Of a DNA stretch of 64,000 bases, positions 54,951-63,153 are shown one piece after another (positions within the stretch are counted from its first letter, which is position 1; each line of letters opens with the position of its first letter). The stretch comes from Labrenzia sp. 011 (GTDB taxonomy: Bacteria > Pseudomonadota > Alphaproteobacteria > Rhizobiales > Stappiaceae): assembly GCF_003075075.1 (NCBI RefSeq), contig NZ_QCYM01000001.1, positions 310,001 through 374,000 on the forward strand, in the 5' to 3' direction. Made by a program: the position numbers and the translations under genes. The notes beneath the pieces are model-generated. The model was not told where the DNA came from, made no database searches, and saw only the letters and a list, made by a program, of their open reading frames with translations.

Positions 54951-55095
54951 TCCGCTTCCTTGTTGCTGTATCCATGAGCTGAAATCCGGATTCGGCGACA
55001 AGCTATAGAATGCCATGCGGAAATGAAAAAGGCGGTTTGCGTCTTTTCCTGCTCCGGTTTCGTCACGAACGCCCGAACAAGGCGGTCACGGTTGG

Positions 55096-56274
55096 TCAAA
55101 GAGACTTCGTGAACGCGTTCAGCTCCGAAATTGCACATACGATATGGTAGAGCGAACTGGCCGGAGCGGGTTCCTCGGCAAATGTGCCCTGTGGCGTGAG
55201 CTTGTCGCGCCACAGGCCGTCCGGCACGCCTTCCAGGAAGGTCTGCAACGCCCGCACCCCGTCGGGTATGTCGGCGAGATAGGACTCCTTCTCGACGCCG
55301 GTCGAGATCTGCGCCAGTGCGATCGCCGCCTTGATCCATTCGGTTTGTCCCCAAAGCCGGGCAAGAGGATCGCGGACGGTGAAATCGTCGTTCAGCGCCA
55401 TGAAGGTCACATTCCGGGTTTCGTCGATGCCGTAGGTCCAGCCGATGTCATACAGGCGCCGGGCGGCGACCAGTGCCCCCGCATCCTGTCGCGAGCAGCC
55501 CCATCTTGTCAGCAGCCATGCCCATTCGAACTGATGTCCGGGCTCCATTACCCGGCCCTGGTCGCCGGGCATCGGTGACCAGTCCAGGTCGAAGAATTCC
55601 CGCAGACCGCCGTTCACCGGGTCGATGAAACGGGTGAGGGCGAGTTCGGCGACTTCATCCGCCAGATCGCGCCAAACCGGCTCGTCGGATATTTTTTCCC
55701 AGGCGAGGCAGGCTTCGAACAGGTGCATGTGCGGATTGGAGCCAAGCGGTGCCATGTCCGGATTGGCAGCGCGGAAGCCGGCTTCCGGATGACGGTAATT
55801 TTCAAACAGGAATCTCAGAAGGTCCGCAGCCTGTTCGACCGCCCAGGCCTTGCGTTCGGGAATCGCTGCCGCGATCTGTGCGAAGCCGAACAGGGCGAAG
55901 GCCTGATTGTAGAGGTCAAAGGCCGGATCCGTGATCCGGTTTTGCACGTCCACGGCACCGGCGAAATATCCGGCGTCCGTCAGGAATGCCTTCACGTGCC
56001 AATCCGACAACCCGGTCACAATTTCGCCCGCCGGACCTGCCCAGCCAAGTTTTTCACCCTCCAGAAAAGAATATATCTGCCTGGGAACGACACGCGCGCG
56101 GCGCGGAACCTCAACGGCCTTTCGGGTCGCCGGATCGATCGCTTCGAAACATTCGCCGCTTTCCCGGTCCAGGCCTGTGGCAGACCAGGCCGGAAGCGCT
56201 TTTTCCGTCAGCCAGCTTGTCAAATCTTCCGAGCATTTCTGCAATGTTTCACTGATTTTGGTCAGGTCGTTCAT
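55096..56274 (-). CDS. AGE family epimerase/isomerase
   Basis: Sugar isomerase or epimerase of 392 residues with the (alpha/alpha)6 barrel of the N-acylglucosamine 2-epimerase family. Active-site blocks are VVPRQIYSFLEGEKLGWAG, LYNQAFALFGFAQIAAAI, SNPHMHLFEACLAW and EPGHQFEWAWLLTRWG with conserved His residues, and LWGQTEWIKAA. Members include mannose isomerases, cellobiose 2-epimerases and proteins annotated as ManA-like. The gene is divergent from a capsule export operon, so it may help make a capsule sugar (inference). Start 56274 is chosen over 56292; neither has a strong ribosome-binding site. Confidence 0.85.
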   Translation of the reverse strand: MNDLTKISETLQKCSEDLTSWLTEKALPAWSATGLDRESGECFEAIDPATRKAVEVPRRARVVPRQIYSFLEGEKLGWAGPAGEIVTGLSDWHVKAFLTDAGYFAGAVDVQNRITDPAFDLYNQAFALFGFAQIAAAIPERKAWAVEQAADLLRFLFENYRHPEAGFRAANPDMAPLGSNPHMHLFEACLAWEKISDEPVWRDLADEVAELALTRFIDPVNGGLREFFDLDWSPMPGDQGRVMEPGHQFEWAWLLTRWGCSRQDAGALVAARRLYDIGWTYGIDETRNVTFMALNDDFTVRDPLARLWGQTEWIKAAIALAQISTGVEKESYLADIPDGVRALQTFLEGVPDGLWRDKLTPQGTFAEEPAPASSLYHIVCAISELNAFTKSL

Positions 56275-56504
56275 GGTCGTCGATAGCCTCATCGAAATCG
56301 TGGAAACCCGGGAAACGAACGGTGTTCATATGCCTAACTTAGGGCGATAAATCGGAAATTAATCAATTCACTAGGAATAAAGGGTCTACTGTTACAGCAA
56401 AGTCACAGGTGCGACGTTTCTCCTGGGAATAAGAGCGTTGACTCTTGGACAAGGCGGCGCGGGGGTGCTACCAGACGGACAGCAAACGGGTGGAACGGGG
56501 TCTA

Positions 56505-57635
56505 ATGCGAATTTTGTCAGTACTGGTGCTTGCGGGGGCGTTGTTTGGGTGTTCCGCTCTGCCCGGAGACGGTCCGGCCGCAATCAATATCACTTCGCAA
56601 GATGTTGAGGATAGCGCAAAGGCTGGTGACTACACCGTCGTCGTGCTGGACGCCACCAATATTGAAAAAGTGAAAGCCTACCGTCCGCTCGCATTCGCGA
56701 ACCAGTTTCATGGCGTCGGCAGCGGCGGCTCGCCGACTTTGCTCGGTGTCGGGGACACTCTGGTCGTCACAATCTGGGAAGCGTCTCCTGACGGGCTGTT
56801 TTCCAGTGAAGGCGGGGGATCGAGCCAGATACCCTCCGTTGTCGACGAAAACGGCTATATATTCATTCCCTACGCAGGTCGCATCCGGGCCGCAGGTCTG
56901 AGCATCGAAGGCTTGCGCCAGTCAATTCAGAAAAAGCTGGTCGGCAAGGCGGTCGAGCCGCAGGTTCTGGTTTCGCTCAAGGACAAGCTCAGCACGACGG
57001 CGGTGGTCGTCGGGGATGTGGCGAAGCCGGGCGTTTATCCGCTGCCTCTGCGCAATACACGTCTGCTGGATCTCGTTGCCCAGGCAGGCGGATCCCGTGA
57101 AGCCACTTACGAGACGGTCGTGACACTGAAGCGGGGCAAGCGCGCCGGCACCACGCGGATGGAAGATCTGATCGACTATCCGGAAAACAACGTTGTTGTT
57201 TCGCCAGGCGACAACATCCTCCTGTCACATCGTCCTCGCACATATTCAGCTTTTGGTGCAGTGAAGGCCAATCAGCTTGTTCCGTTCAAGACCAAGACGG
57301 TGACCATGGCCGAGGCCCTGGCAACGGTCGGCGGATTGCGTGACGAGCGCGCCGATGCCAACGGGGTGTTCCTGTTCCGCTATGAAGATGCTGCCCTTGT
57401 CCGCCAGCTGAAGCCGGAACTCGACAGGAAGCTTACCGGAAGTACGGCCGTTCCGATGGTCTACAAGCTGAGTCTCAGGGACCCCAAGGGTTTCTTCCTG
57501 GCCCAGAACTTCGAGATGCGGGACAGGGACATCATCTATGTCTCGAATCATCCGACTGCGGAACTCGGGAAATTCCTTCAGATCATAGCGCCGCTGATCA
57601 GCAATTACTCGACGGTACAGGGAATTTACGATTAA
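56505..57635 (+). CDS. Polysaccharide export outer-membrane lipoprotein (BexD/CtrA/VexA type)
   Basis: Outer-membrane channel of a capsule export system, 376 residues. The signal peptide ends in the lipobox of LAGALFGCSALP. The Poly_export domain has LLGVGDTLVVTIWEAS and DENGYIFIPYAGRIRAAGLSIEGL, then SLBB-like segments (TTAVVVGDVAKPGVYPLPLRNTRLLDLVAQAGG, RTYSAFGAVKANQLVPF), and a C-terminal amphipathic helix LGKFLQIIAPLISNYSTV. Start 56505 (MRILS) is preceded by GGAACGGGG; the longer frame upstream is not needed. It is first in an operon with kpsS- and kpsC-like genes; the ABC exporter components are not in the window. Confidence 0.92.
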   Translation: MRILSVLVLAGALFGCSALPGDGPAAINITSQDVEDSAKAGDYTVVVLDATNIEKVKAYRPLAFANQFHGVGSGGSPTLLGVGDTLVVTIWEASPDGLFSSEGGGSSQIPSVVDENGYIFIPYAGRIRAAGLSIEGLRQSIQKKLVGKAVEPQVLVSLKDKLSTTAVVVGDVAKPGVYPLPLRNTRLLDLVAQAGGSREATYETVVTLKRGKRAGTTRMEDLIDYPENNVVVSPGDNILLSHRPRTYSAFGAVKANQLVPFKTKTVTMAEALATVGGLRDERADANGVFLFRYEDAALVRQLKPELDRKLTGSTAVPMVYKLSLRDPKGFFLAQNFEMRDRDIIYVSNHPTAELGKFLQIIAPLISNYSTVQGIYD

Positions 57636-57709
57636 AGATTGCTGATCGCAACATTCGGCGGTTCGTCCGGCTTCTCGAGCCGCCCAAGCCAGCAGGTTGG
57701 CAAAACGCA

Positions 57710-59059
57710 ATGACTCCAGACAGCTCCATGGTGGTGCTTTTTCTGCAAGGTCCGCCCGGGGTCTTTGCACGCACCATAGCGGACAGTCTCGAAAAACGGG
57801 GCGTGCGAACGCTGCGTATCAATCTGTCGGCAGGGGACTGGCTTGGCTGGCATGATCGGCGATGCAGCGCCTATCGCGGCAGCCTCGAGAACTGGCCGGA
57901 GTGGCTGCGCGAGTATTGCCGGCAGAACATGGTCACCCACATTGTCTATTACGCCGACCGCGTGCCCTATCACGTCGCGGCGGCCGAGGTCGGTGCCGAT
58001 CTGGGGCTGATCTGCCTGACCTTTGAAAACGGATATCTGCGGCCAGACTGGATTACGCTGGAACATCGCGGCATGTCGGCGCATTCCCTCTTTCCGGAGG
58101 ATGCCGATCTCATTCGCAAGACCGGTGCGGCGCTTCCGGAAATAGACCGGCAGCCCCTGTACAAGTACCCGTTCATCAACGAGGCGGTGAACGAGGTCAC
58201 TTACAACATGGCCAACGTATTGTTCGCATGGGCCTTCCCCGGGTATGTGCGAGACAAGCTCTACCATCCGATCATTGACTATCTCAGCAACATCCCCCGG
58301 TTTGCATTGGCCAGTCGCCGGAATCGTCACGCCTACCATGTCATTGACGACATCATCGCCACCGGGCTTCCCTATTACGTTTTCCCGTTGCAGCTTCAGA
58401 GCGATTATCAGCTCCGTTACAATTCCCAATACGGACATATCGCTGAAGCCGCGGAAGAAGCCATTCAGTCCTTCGCGCTCCACGCGCCATCTTCCGCACG
58501 GCTGGTCTTCAAGGTGCATCCGCTTGACAACGGGATCGAGCCCTGGCCGCGCATCCTGCGTACGATCGCCAAAAGGCATGGGGTCAAGAAACGCGTTCTG
58601 CTGGTGGATGGCGGGAATCTGAACAAGCTGTTGAGCCATGCCGCCGGGTCCCTGACCATCAACAGCACGACCGGTCTGCACGCCTTGCGGGCGAATTGTC
58701 CCACGAAGGTTCTCGGAATTGCGCTTTATGACATCGAGGGTCTGACCTGCCAGAAGCCGCTGGACAGGTTCTGGCGCAATGCCACCGCACCTGACCAGGA
58801 TCTGCTGGAAGCGCTGGAAAGACTGCTGGGAGCCTCCATACAGGTCAAAGGCTGTTTTTACACGAAGGAAGGCCGAGAAGCCGCAGCGGAACTGATGGCG
58901 GAGCGCATCGTGGCCGGCACGGTCAACCTGCCCGGTGCCCTTTGCGACACGCCTCCCAGGCTGGAAAAGGCCCGGTCACGGGGCATTACGACGACTTTTT
59001 CCGAGCAGATCAAGGGGCGCGGCAAGATGGAGCGGTGGACTCATGTCTGGCCCGGTTGA
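57710..59059 (+). CDS. KpsS-like capsule polysaccharide biosynthesis protein, copy 1
   Basis: Cytosolic glycosyltransferase-like protein of 449 residues in the KpsS/LipB family, which in E. coli adds the first beta-Kdo to phosphatidylglycerol. Recognisable parts are VVLFLQGPPGVFARTIADSL at the start, INLSAGDWLGWHDRRCSAYRGSLENWPEWL, ENGYLRPDWITLE, YYVFPLQLQSDYQLRYNSQY, KVHPLDNGIEPWPRIL, and LTINSTTGLHALRANCPTKVLG. It is 17 bases in overlap with the second copy, to which it is clearly related across the whole length, so the pair arose by tandem duplication. Confidence 0.88.
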   Translation: MTPDSSMVVLFLQGPPGVFARTIADSLEKRGVRTLRINLSAGDWLGWHDRRCSAYRGSLENWPEWLREYCRQNMVTHIVYYADRVPYHVAAAEVGADLGLICLTFENGYLRPDWITLEHRGMSAHSLFPEDADLIRKTGAALPEIDRQPLYKYPFINEAVNEVTYNMANVLFAWAFPGYVRDKLYHPIIDYLSNIPRFALASRRNRHAYHVIDDIIATGLPYYVFPLQLQSDYQLRYNSQYGHIAEAAEEAIQSFALHAPSSARLVFKVHPLDNGIEPWPRILRTIAKRHGVKKRVLLVDGGNLNKLLSHAAGSLTINSTTGLHALRANCPTKVLGIALYDIEGLTCQKPLDRFWRNATAPDQDLLEALERLLGASIQVKGCFYTKEGREAAAELMAERIVAGTVNLPGALCDTPPRLEKARSRGITTTFSEQIKGRGKMERWTHVWPG

Positions 59060-60365
59060 GCCCTCCGGGGAAGAGGCGGACGGTGATCTCTCCGGCCGGC
59101 GGATACTCTTTCTTCAGGGGCCCCTGGCACCGCTCTTCAGGATGGCGGGAGAGCATTTGAGAGAATTCGGATGCCAGGTGTTCCGGATCAATTTCTGTGC
59201 CGGTGACTGGCTGCAGTGGCACGGCAAGGAATGCTTCAGTTTCAGGGGCTCTCCGCAAGACTGGCCGGAGTTCATCGAGCGCTTTCTGGCCGCGCACCAG
59301 ATTACGGATCTGGTGCTGCACGGTGACCAGAGGATCTACCACAGGATCGCCATTGAAAAGGCGTTGCCACGAGGCATCCAGATCGCCGTGACCGAACTGG
59401 GAGCGCTGCGGCCAGGTTGGATGACCCTGGAGCGGAACGGGTTGTCGACCCTGAGCCGCTTTCCGGTCGAGCCAGGGGCTATCCGGGCCGTTTCGGAAAG
59501 GGCGGGGGAGGTGGACCTGAGCCCGCAGTTTCCGTCGTCCTTCTGGCTTCAGACGGCTCCAGACGTGGCCTACAACCTGACGAATGTCTTCTTGAAACCG
59601 CTTTTCCCCCGCTATGAGCGACATACGATCTATCCGCCGATAGAAGAGTATCTGCGGGGGGGCGCACGGCTTCTCCGGCAAAAGAAGCGTACTGCCAGAG
59701 CGGAGCGCGAGATGGAGGCGCTTCGAAAAACGGGCAGTAGCTATTTTGTGGTGCCGATCCAGCTTGAGGGCGACTTCCAGCTTCGAAGGCATTCGCCCTA
59801 TCGAAGCTTTTCCCAGGTTCTGGAAATCATCTTCCATTCCTTTGCAGACTCGGCCCCCGAAGAGGCGCATCTGGTGTTGAAAAGCCACCCGCTGGATGTG
59901 GGGTTCGAGGACTGGTTCGGGGTCTCCAGCGCCCTGGCACGAACACATGGCCTGAGTGCCCGCATGCATTATCTCGACGGCGGAGGTCTGTCGAAACCCT
60001 TTGAAGCAGCTACAGGCGTTGTGACGCTCAATTCGACGGCAGGCCTGGAAGCCCTGCAGGCACAGGTCCCGGTCAAAACCCTGGTTCCCGCCCATTACGA
60101 CATTGAGGGGCTGACCCACCAGGGGGATCTGTCCAGTTTCTGGAATGAACCCCACAAGCCGGACCAGTCGCTTCTGGAGGCCTATATACATGCGCTCGCC
60201 GCGACGACCCAGGTGCGCGGATCGATCCATAACCGCCAGGGCGTCATCGTTGCAGCCCGGAACATTGCGGATCGCATAGCGCGGCGTGAGCTCAATCCTC
60301 TGGGAGCCTTTGTGGAACCGCCGCCGAGGCTCGAAAAAGCGCGCAAACTCGGGGTGCGCCTGTGA
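59043..60365 (+). CDS. KpsS-like capsule polysaccharide biosynthesis protein, copy 2
   Basis: Second KpsS/LipB-family protein, 440 residues, parallel to copy 1 in each block: RILFLQGPLAPLFRMAGEHL, INFCAGDWLQWHGKECFSFRG, ELGALRPGWMTLE, YFVVPIQLEGDFQLRRHSPY, LKSHPLDVGFEDWF, VTLNSTAGLEALQAQVPVKTL and the shared end PPRLEKARKLGV. An N-terminal extension of about 18 residues is specific to this copy. Start 59043 has GGAGCGG upstream within the end of copy 1. Its stop overlaps the next gene's GTG start by 4 bases. Likely a beta-Kdo transferase, but donor and acceptor may differ from copy 1. Confidence 0.87.
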   Translation: MSGPVEPSGEEADGDLSGRRILFLQGPLAPLFRMAGEHLREFGCQVFRINFCAGDWLQWHGKECFSFRGSPQDWPEFIERFLAAHQITDLVLHGDQRIYHRIAIEKALPRGIQIAVTELGALRPGWMTLERNGLSTLSRFPVEPGAIRAVSERAGEVDLSPQFPSSFWLQTAPDVAYNLTNVFLKPLFPRYERHTIYPPIEEYLRGGARLLRQKKRTARAEREMEALRKTGSSYFVVPIQLEGDFQLRRHSPYRSFSQVLEIIFHSFADSAPEEAHLVLKSHPLDVGFEDWFGVSSALARTHGLSARMHYLDGGGLSKPFEAATGVVTLNSTAGLEALQAQVPVKTLVPAHYDIEGLTHQGDLSSFWNEPHKPDQSLLEAYIHALAATTQVRGSIHNRQGVIVAARNIADRIARRELNPLGAFVEPPPRLEKARKLGVRL

Positions 60366-62092
60366 AAACGCGCTCCAAACCGCCCGCGGTTCTCTTCGGT
60401 GCAGACCCTTCGCTTGTCGCGAGGAAGGCCCTCATCAGGACCGCGATTGAAACGCTGCAGGGGAAAGGGGAGATACAGGGGCGTCTTTTTGTCGTCTCCG
60501 GAGCGGAGGAGCTTTCCCCGGCTGTGAAACTGGCGAAGAAAAGGGGCGCAACACTTCTGCTGGTTCTTCCGGGACCGACCCCGGTCGACGCCAAACGCGT
60601 TCCGGCAAGCCTCGTCCTGCTGCCGCTGGTCAATCCCGGCGACGGAGAGGCGGGCAACCCCTGGCGGCTTCTGGCGGACGCGTCCGCGGGAAAGGGAGAC
60701 CCGTCGAAACCCGGTTTCGTCAGCACCTGGCGGTCTCTTGAACTGTCCTGCGGCGCAGCCGGAGAGCCTGACAGTCCTGACCAGGGGCACCGGGATCTGG
60801 AACACCTTCTGTCGGGCAACGCATGCGAAGAGGAAGAGGCCAGCCGGCTCCAGAACGATATCGAAGAGGCTGCCGCCGAACGGGATATCGCCCCCCAAGC
60901 CCTGCTCGACCGGGTACTGACCCGCAATACGGTCTGGTTTTCACCCTATACCGGAAAGCCGGTTGACTGGTCCGAGGCCCTGCAGATCTTCAGCACGCTC
61001 CGCACGAGCTGGCAGCAGAACAGCCGCGCCAGCCATTGTTATGGAGCGCAATACTGGAACCATCCGTCGATTCGGGCCACATTCTCTGGTCCCACCGGTG
61101 ACGTCACGTTTCACGAAACGCAGCAAGAAGCGATTGCGGCGGCGGCCCGAAGCGGTGGACAGATCCTTTCCTGGGCCGGACGCACGGATGCGGCGTTCGA
61201 AAAGGCCTGCTCGGACGCAGGGATTGCACTTCTGCGGATCGAGGATGGTTTTCTGCGATCGGTGGGGCTTGGGGCCGGTCTTGCCCGTGGTGCGATGCTG
61301 GCCGTTGACGACCTCGGGATCTACTACGACCCGTCCCGCCCGAGCCGTCTGGAAGTCCTGCTGAAAGACCATGACCTCACCGAGACGGAACTGGAACGCG
61401 GCCGGGGCCTGGTGGAATTGATCCGTGCCGCACGCGTGTCGAAATACAACTTCGGGAAGTCCAGAACCTTCTCCTTTCCGGCGGGCAGGACAACAATCCT
61501 GGTTCCCGGACAGGTCGCCGATGATGCGGCCATCCGCAAGTCCAGGTCGGCGACGATTGACTGCGCCAACACGCCGAATGTCAATCTGGATCTGTTGAAA
61601 CTGGTGCGGGCCCGCAATCCGGAGGCCTATCTGATCTTCAAGCCGCATCCGGACGTGGAAACGGGTTTGCGCAAAGGCAGGGTCGAGCGGGAAACGGCCT
61701 TGATCCATGCCGATGAAATTGCCGAAGACGCCAACATCATCGACCTGATCGAAGCGGTCGACAGGGTTGAGACCTTCTCCTCACTGTCCGGCTTCGAGGC
61801 TCTTCTGCGTGGCTGCAAGGTCACGGTTCATGGCGCACCATTCTATGCCGGTTGGGGACTATGCGAGGATCTGACGGAGATTCCGGGCAGGGGGCGCCCG
61901 CGCAGCCTGGCGGAACTGGTCTATCTGGCGCTGGTGAAATACGCCCGCACGGTGGATCCGGTCTCTCTGCTGCCCTGCACGCCGGAATTCCTTGTGGCAC
62001 GGTTGAGTGAACAGCGCAGGGACCGGAGGCATCTTCTTGTCACGGCGATCAAGAGACATTCATCCTGGCTTGGGCGCAAGCTGGGTCTGTAA
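60362..62092 (+). CDS. KpsC-like protein with a single KpsC module
   Basis: Capsule linker synthesis protein of 576 residues. Residues 189 to about 560 form one KpsC module: VWFSPYTGKPVDWSEAL, ILSWAGRTDAAFEKACSDAG, LRIEDGFLRSVGLGAG, AVDDLGIYYDPSRPSRLE, SKYNFGKS, TILVPGQVADDAAIR, YLIFKPHPDVETGLRKG, SSLSGFEALLRGCKVTVHG and PFYAGWGLCEDL. E. coli KpsC has two such modules in tandem; here the second is absent and residues 1-185 are a different region (AVLFGADPSLVARKALIR...) that I cannot assign. Start is GTG 60362, overlapping the stop of the KpsS-like gene by 4 bases. Confidence 0.87.
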   Translation: MKTRSKPPAVLFGADPSLVARKALIRTAIETLQGKGEIQGRLFVVSGAEELSPAVKLAKKRGATLLLVLPGPTPVDAKRVPASLVLLPLVNPGDGEAGNPWRLLADASAGKGDPSKPGFVSTWRSLELSCGAAGEPDSPDQGHRDLEHLLSGNACEEEEASRLQNDIEEAAAERDIAPQALLDRVLTRNTVWFSPYTGKPVDWSEALQIFSTLRTSWQQNSRASHCYGAQYWNHPSIRATFSGPTGDVTFHETQQEAIAAAARSGGQILSWAGRTDAAFEKACSDAGIALLRIEDGFLRSVGLGAGLARGAMLAVDDLGIYYDPSRPSRLEVLLKDHDLTETELERGRGLVELIRAARVSKYNFGKSRTFSFPAGRTTILVPGQVADDAAIRKSRSATIDCANTPNVNLDLLKLVRARNPEAYLIFKPHPDVETGLRKGRVERETALIHADEIAEDANIIDLIEAVDRVETFSSLSGFEALLRGCKVTVHGAPFYAGWGLCEDLTEIPGRGRPRSLAELVYLALVKYARTVDPVSLLPCTPEFLVARLSEQRRDRRHLLVTAIKRHSSWLGRKLGL

Positions 62093-62313
62093 GATCGGTG
62101 GGAGCCGATTCCTGCCGGTTGGCGGAACCTGACAAATCACCGGTCAGCTGCACCGCGCATCGGGCGGTGAACGGCTCCCGGGAGTGCGAATACGACAACA
62201 CGGCCAATGGGGCCGGACTTGACGCAGGCAGCTACTGGACTTCACGGCAACGAGATACGTTCGATATGATTTCCGTATGTTGGAAGCAGGACGATCTGGA
62301 GAAAGGAATGGGG

Positions 62314-63123
62314 ATGACGGACCGATATGACAGGGTCATCGTGCTGACCGGGGCCAGCGGCGGTATCGGCCAGGCGCTGGCCAGGGAATTTGCCGGCCCG
62401 GGAACCTATCTTGCGTTGATTGCGCGCGACGAGGCACGGCTCGAACCGGTGATGACGGACATACGCGCACAGGGCGCCGAAGGGGAAGTTGCGGCGATCG
62501 ATATCCGTGACCGGGAAAAGCTGCAGGCCTATCTCGCGGAACTCGACACGCGGCATCCCGTCGATCTTGTCATCGCCAATGCAGGCGTGACTGCCGGGCT
62601 TGGGCCGAACCGGACCCGCGAGAGCGATGCGGACAGCGACCGGCAGATTGACGTGAATTACCGTGGCGTCGTCAATACGGTTTCCGGCATCGTCGATGCC
62701 CTGCAAAAGCGCAGGCGTGGGCAGATCGTTCTGGTGGCGTCTCTGGCGGGAATGCGCGCTCTTCCGGATATGCCGAGTTACAGTGCGACAAAGGCCGCGA
62801 TCATCGCCTATGGCCATTCTCTGCGCGGCTGGCTGAAACCTTTCGGCGTCTCGGTGACCATCATATGTCCGGGCTTCGTGACAACGCCGATGTCCGCGCG
62901 GCACAAGGGTGCAAAACCATTTGAAATGCCGGCTGACAAGGCTGCCACGCTGATGCGGCGCGCAATAGAGCGCAAACGTGCCTTCTACGCATTCCCCTTC
63001 CTGCTGGCCTTCGGTATCCGGCTGCAGAACCTGCTGCCCCCCATCCTCGGCGACCTGTTCCTGGGGGGATTTGAAGCGGAAATCGAGGACGATCCGCGCT
63101 ACGGAAATCCAAAGGATACGTAG
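62314..63123 (+). CDS. SDR family oxidoreductase (RkpH-like)
   Basis: Short-chain dehydrogenase of 269 residues. The cofactor motif TGASGGIGQALAREF is near the start, with NAGVT, SLAGMRALPDMPSYSATKAAI (catalytic Ser, Tyr, Lys) and PGFVTTPMSARH. The C-terminal part, RKRAFYAFPFLLAFGIRLQNLLPPILGDLFLGGFEAEIEDDPRY, is hydrophobic and typical of SDRs acting on lipids. Its place beside kpsS/kpsC-like genes and an alpha-oxoamine synthase matches rkpH of Sinorhizobium meliloti, needed for K-antigen lipid synthesis. Start 62314 (MTDRYDR) uses AAGGA 6 bases upstream; ATG 62308 is also possible. Confidence 0.82.
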   Translation: MTDRYDRVIVLTGASGGIGQALAREFAGPGTYLALIARDEARLEPVMTDIRAQGAEGEVAAIDIRDREKLQAYLAELDTRHPVDLVIANAGVTAGLGPNRTRESDADSDRQIDVNYRGVVNTVSGIVDALQKRRRGQIVLVASLAGMRALPDMPSYSATKAAIIAYGHSLRGWLKPFGVSVTIICPGFVTTPMSARHKGAKPFEMPADKAATLMRRAIERKRAFYAFPFLLAFGIRLQNLLPPILGDLFLGGFEAEIEDDPRYGNPKDT

Positions 63124-63153
63124 TTCCCAAACCGCCGGGCGCAGCCCGCAGGG

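Noticed and set aside
59010-60230. A 406-codon open frame on the minus strand
   Set aside because: Antisense to the second KpsS-like gene; composition is typical of a shadow frame.
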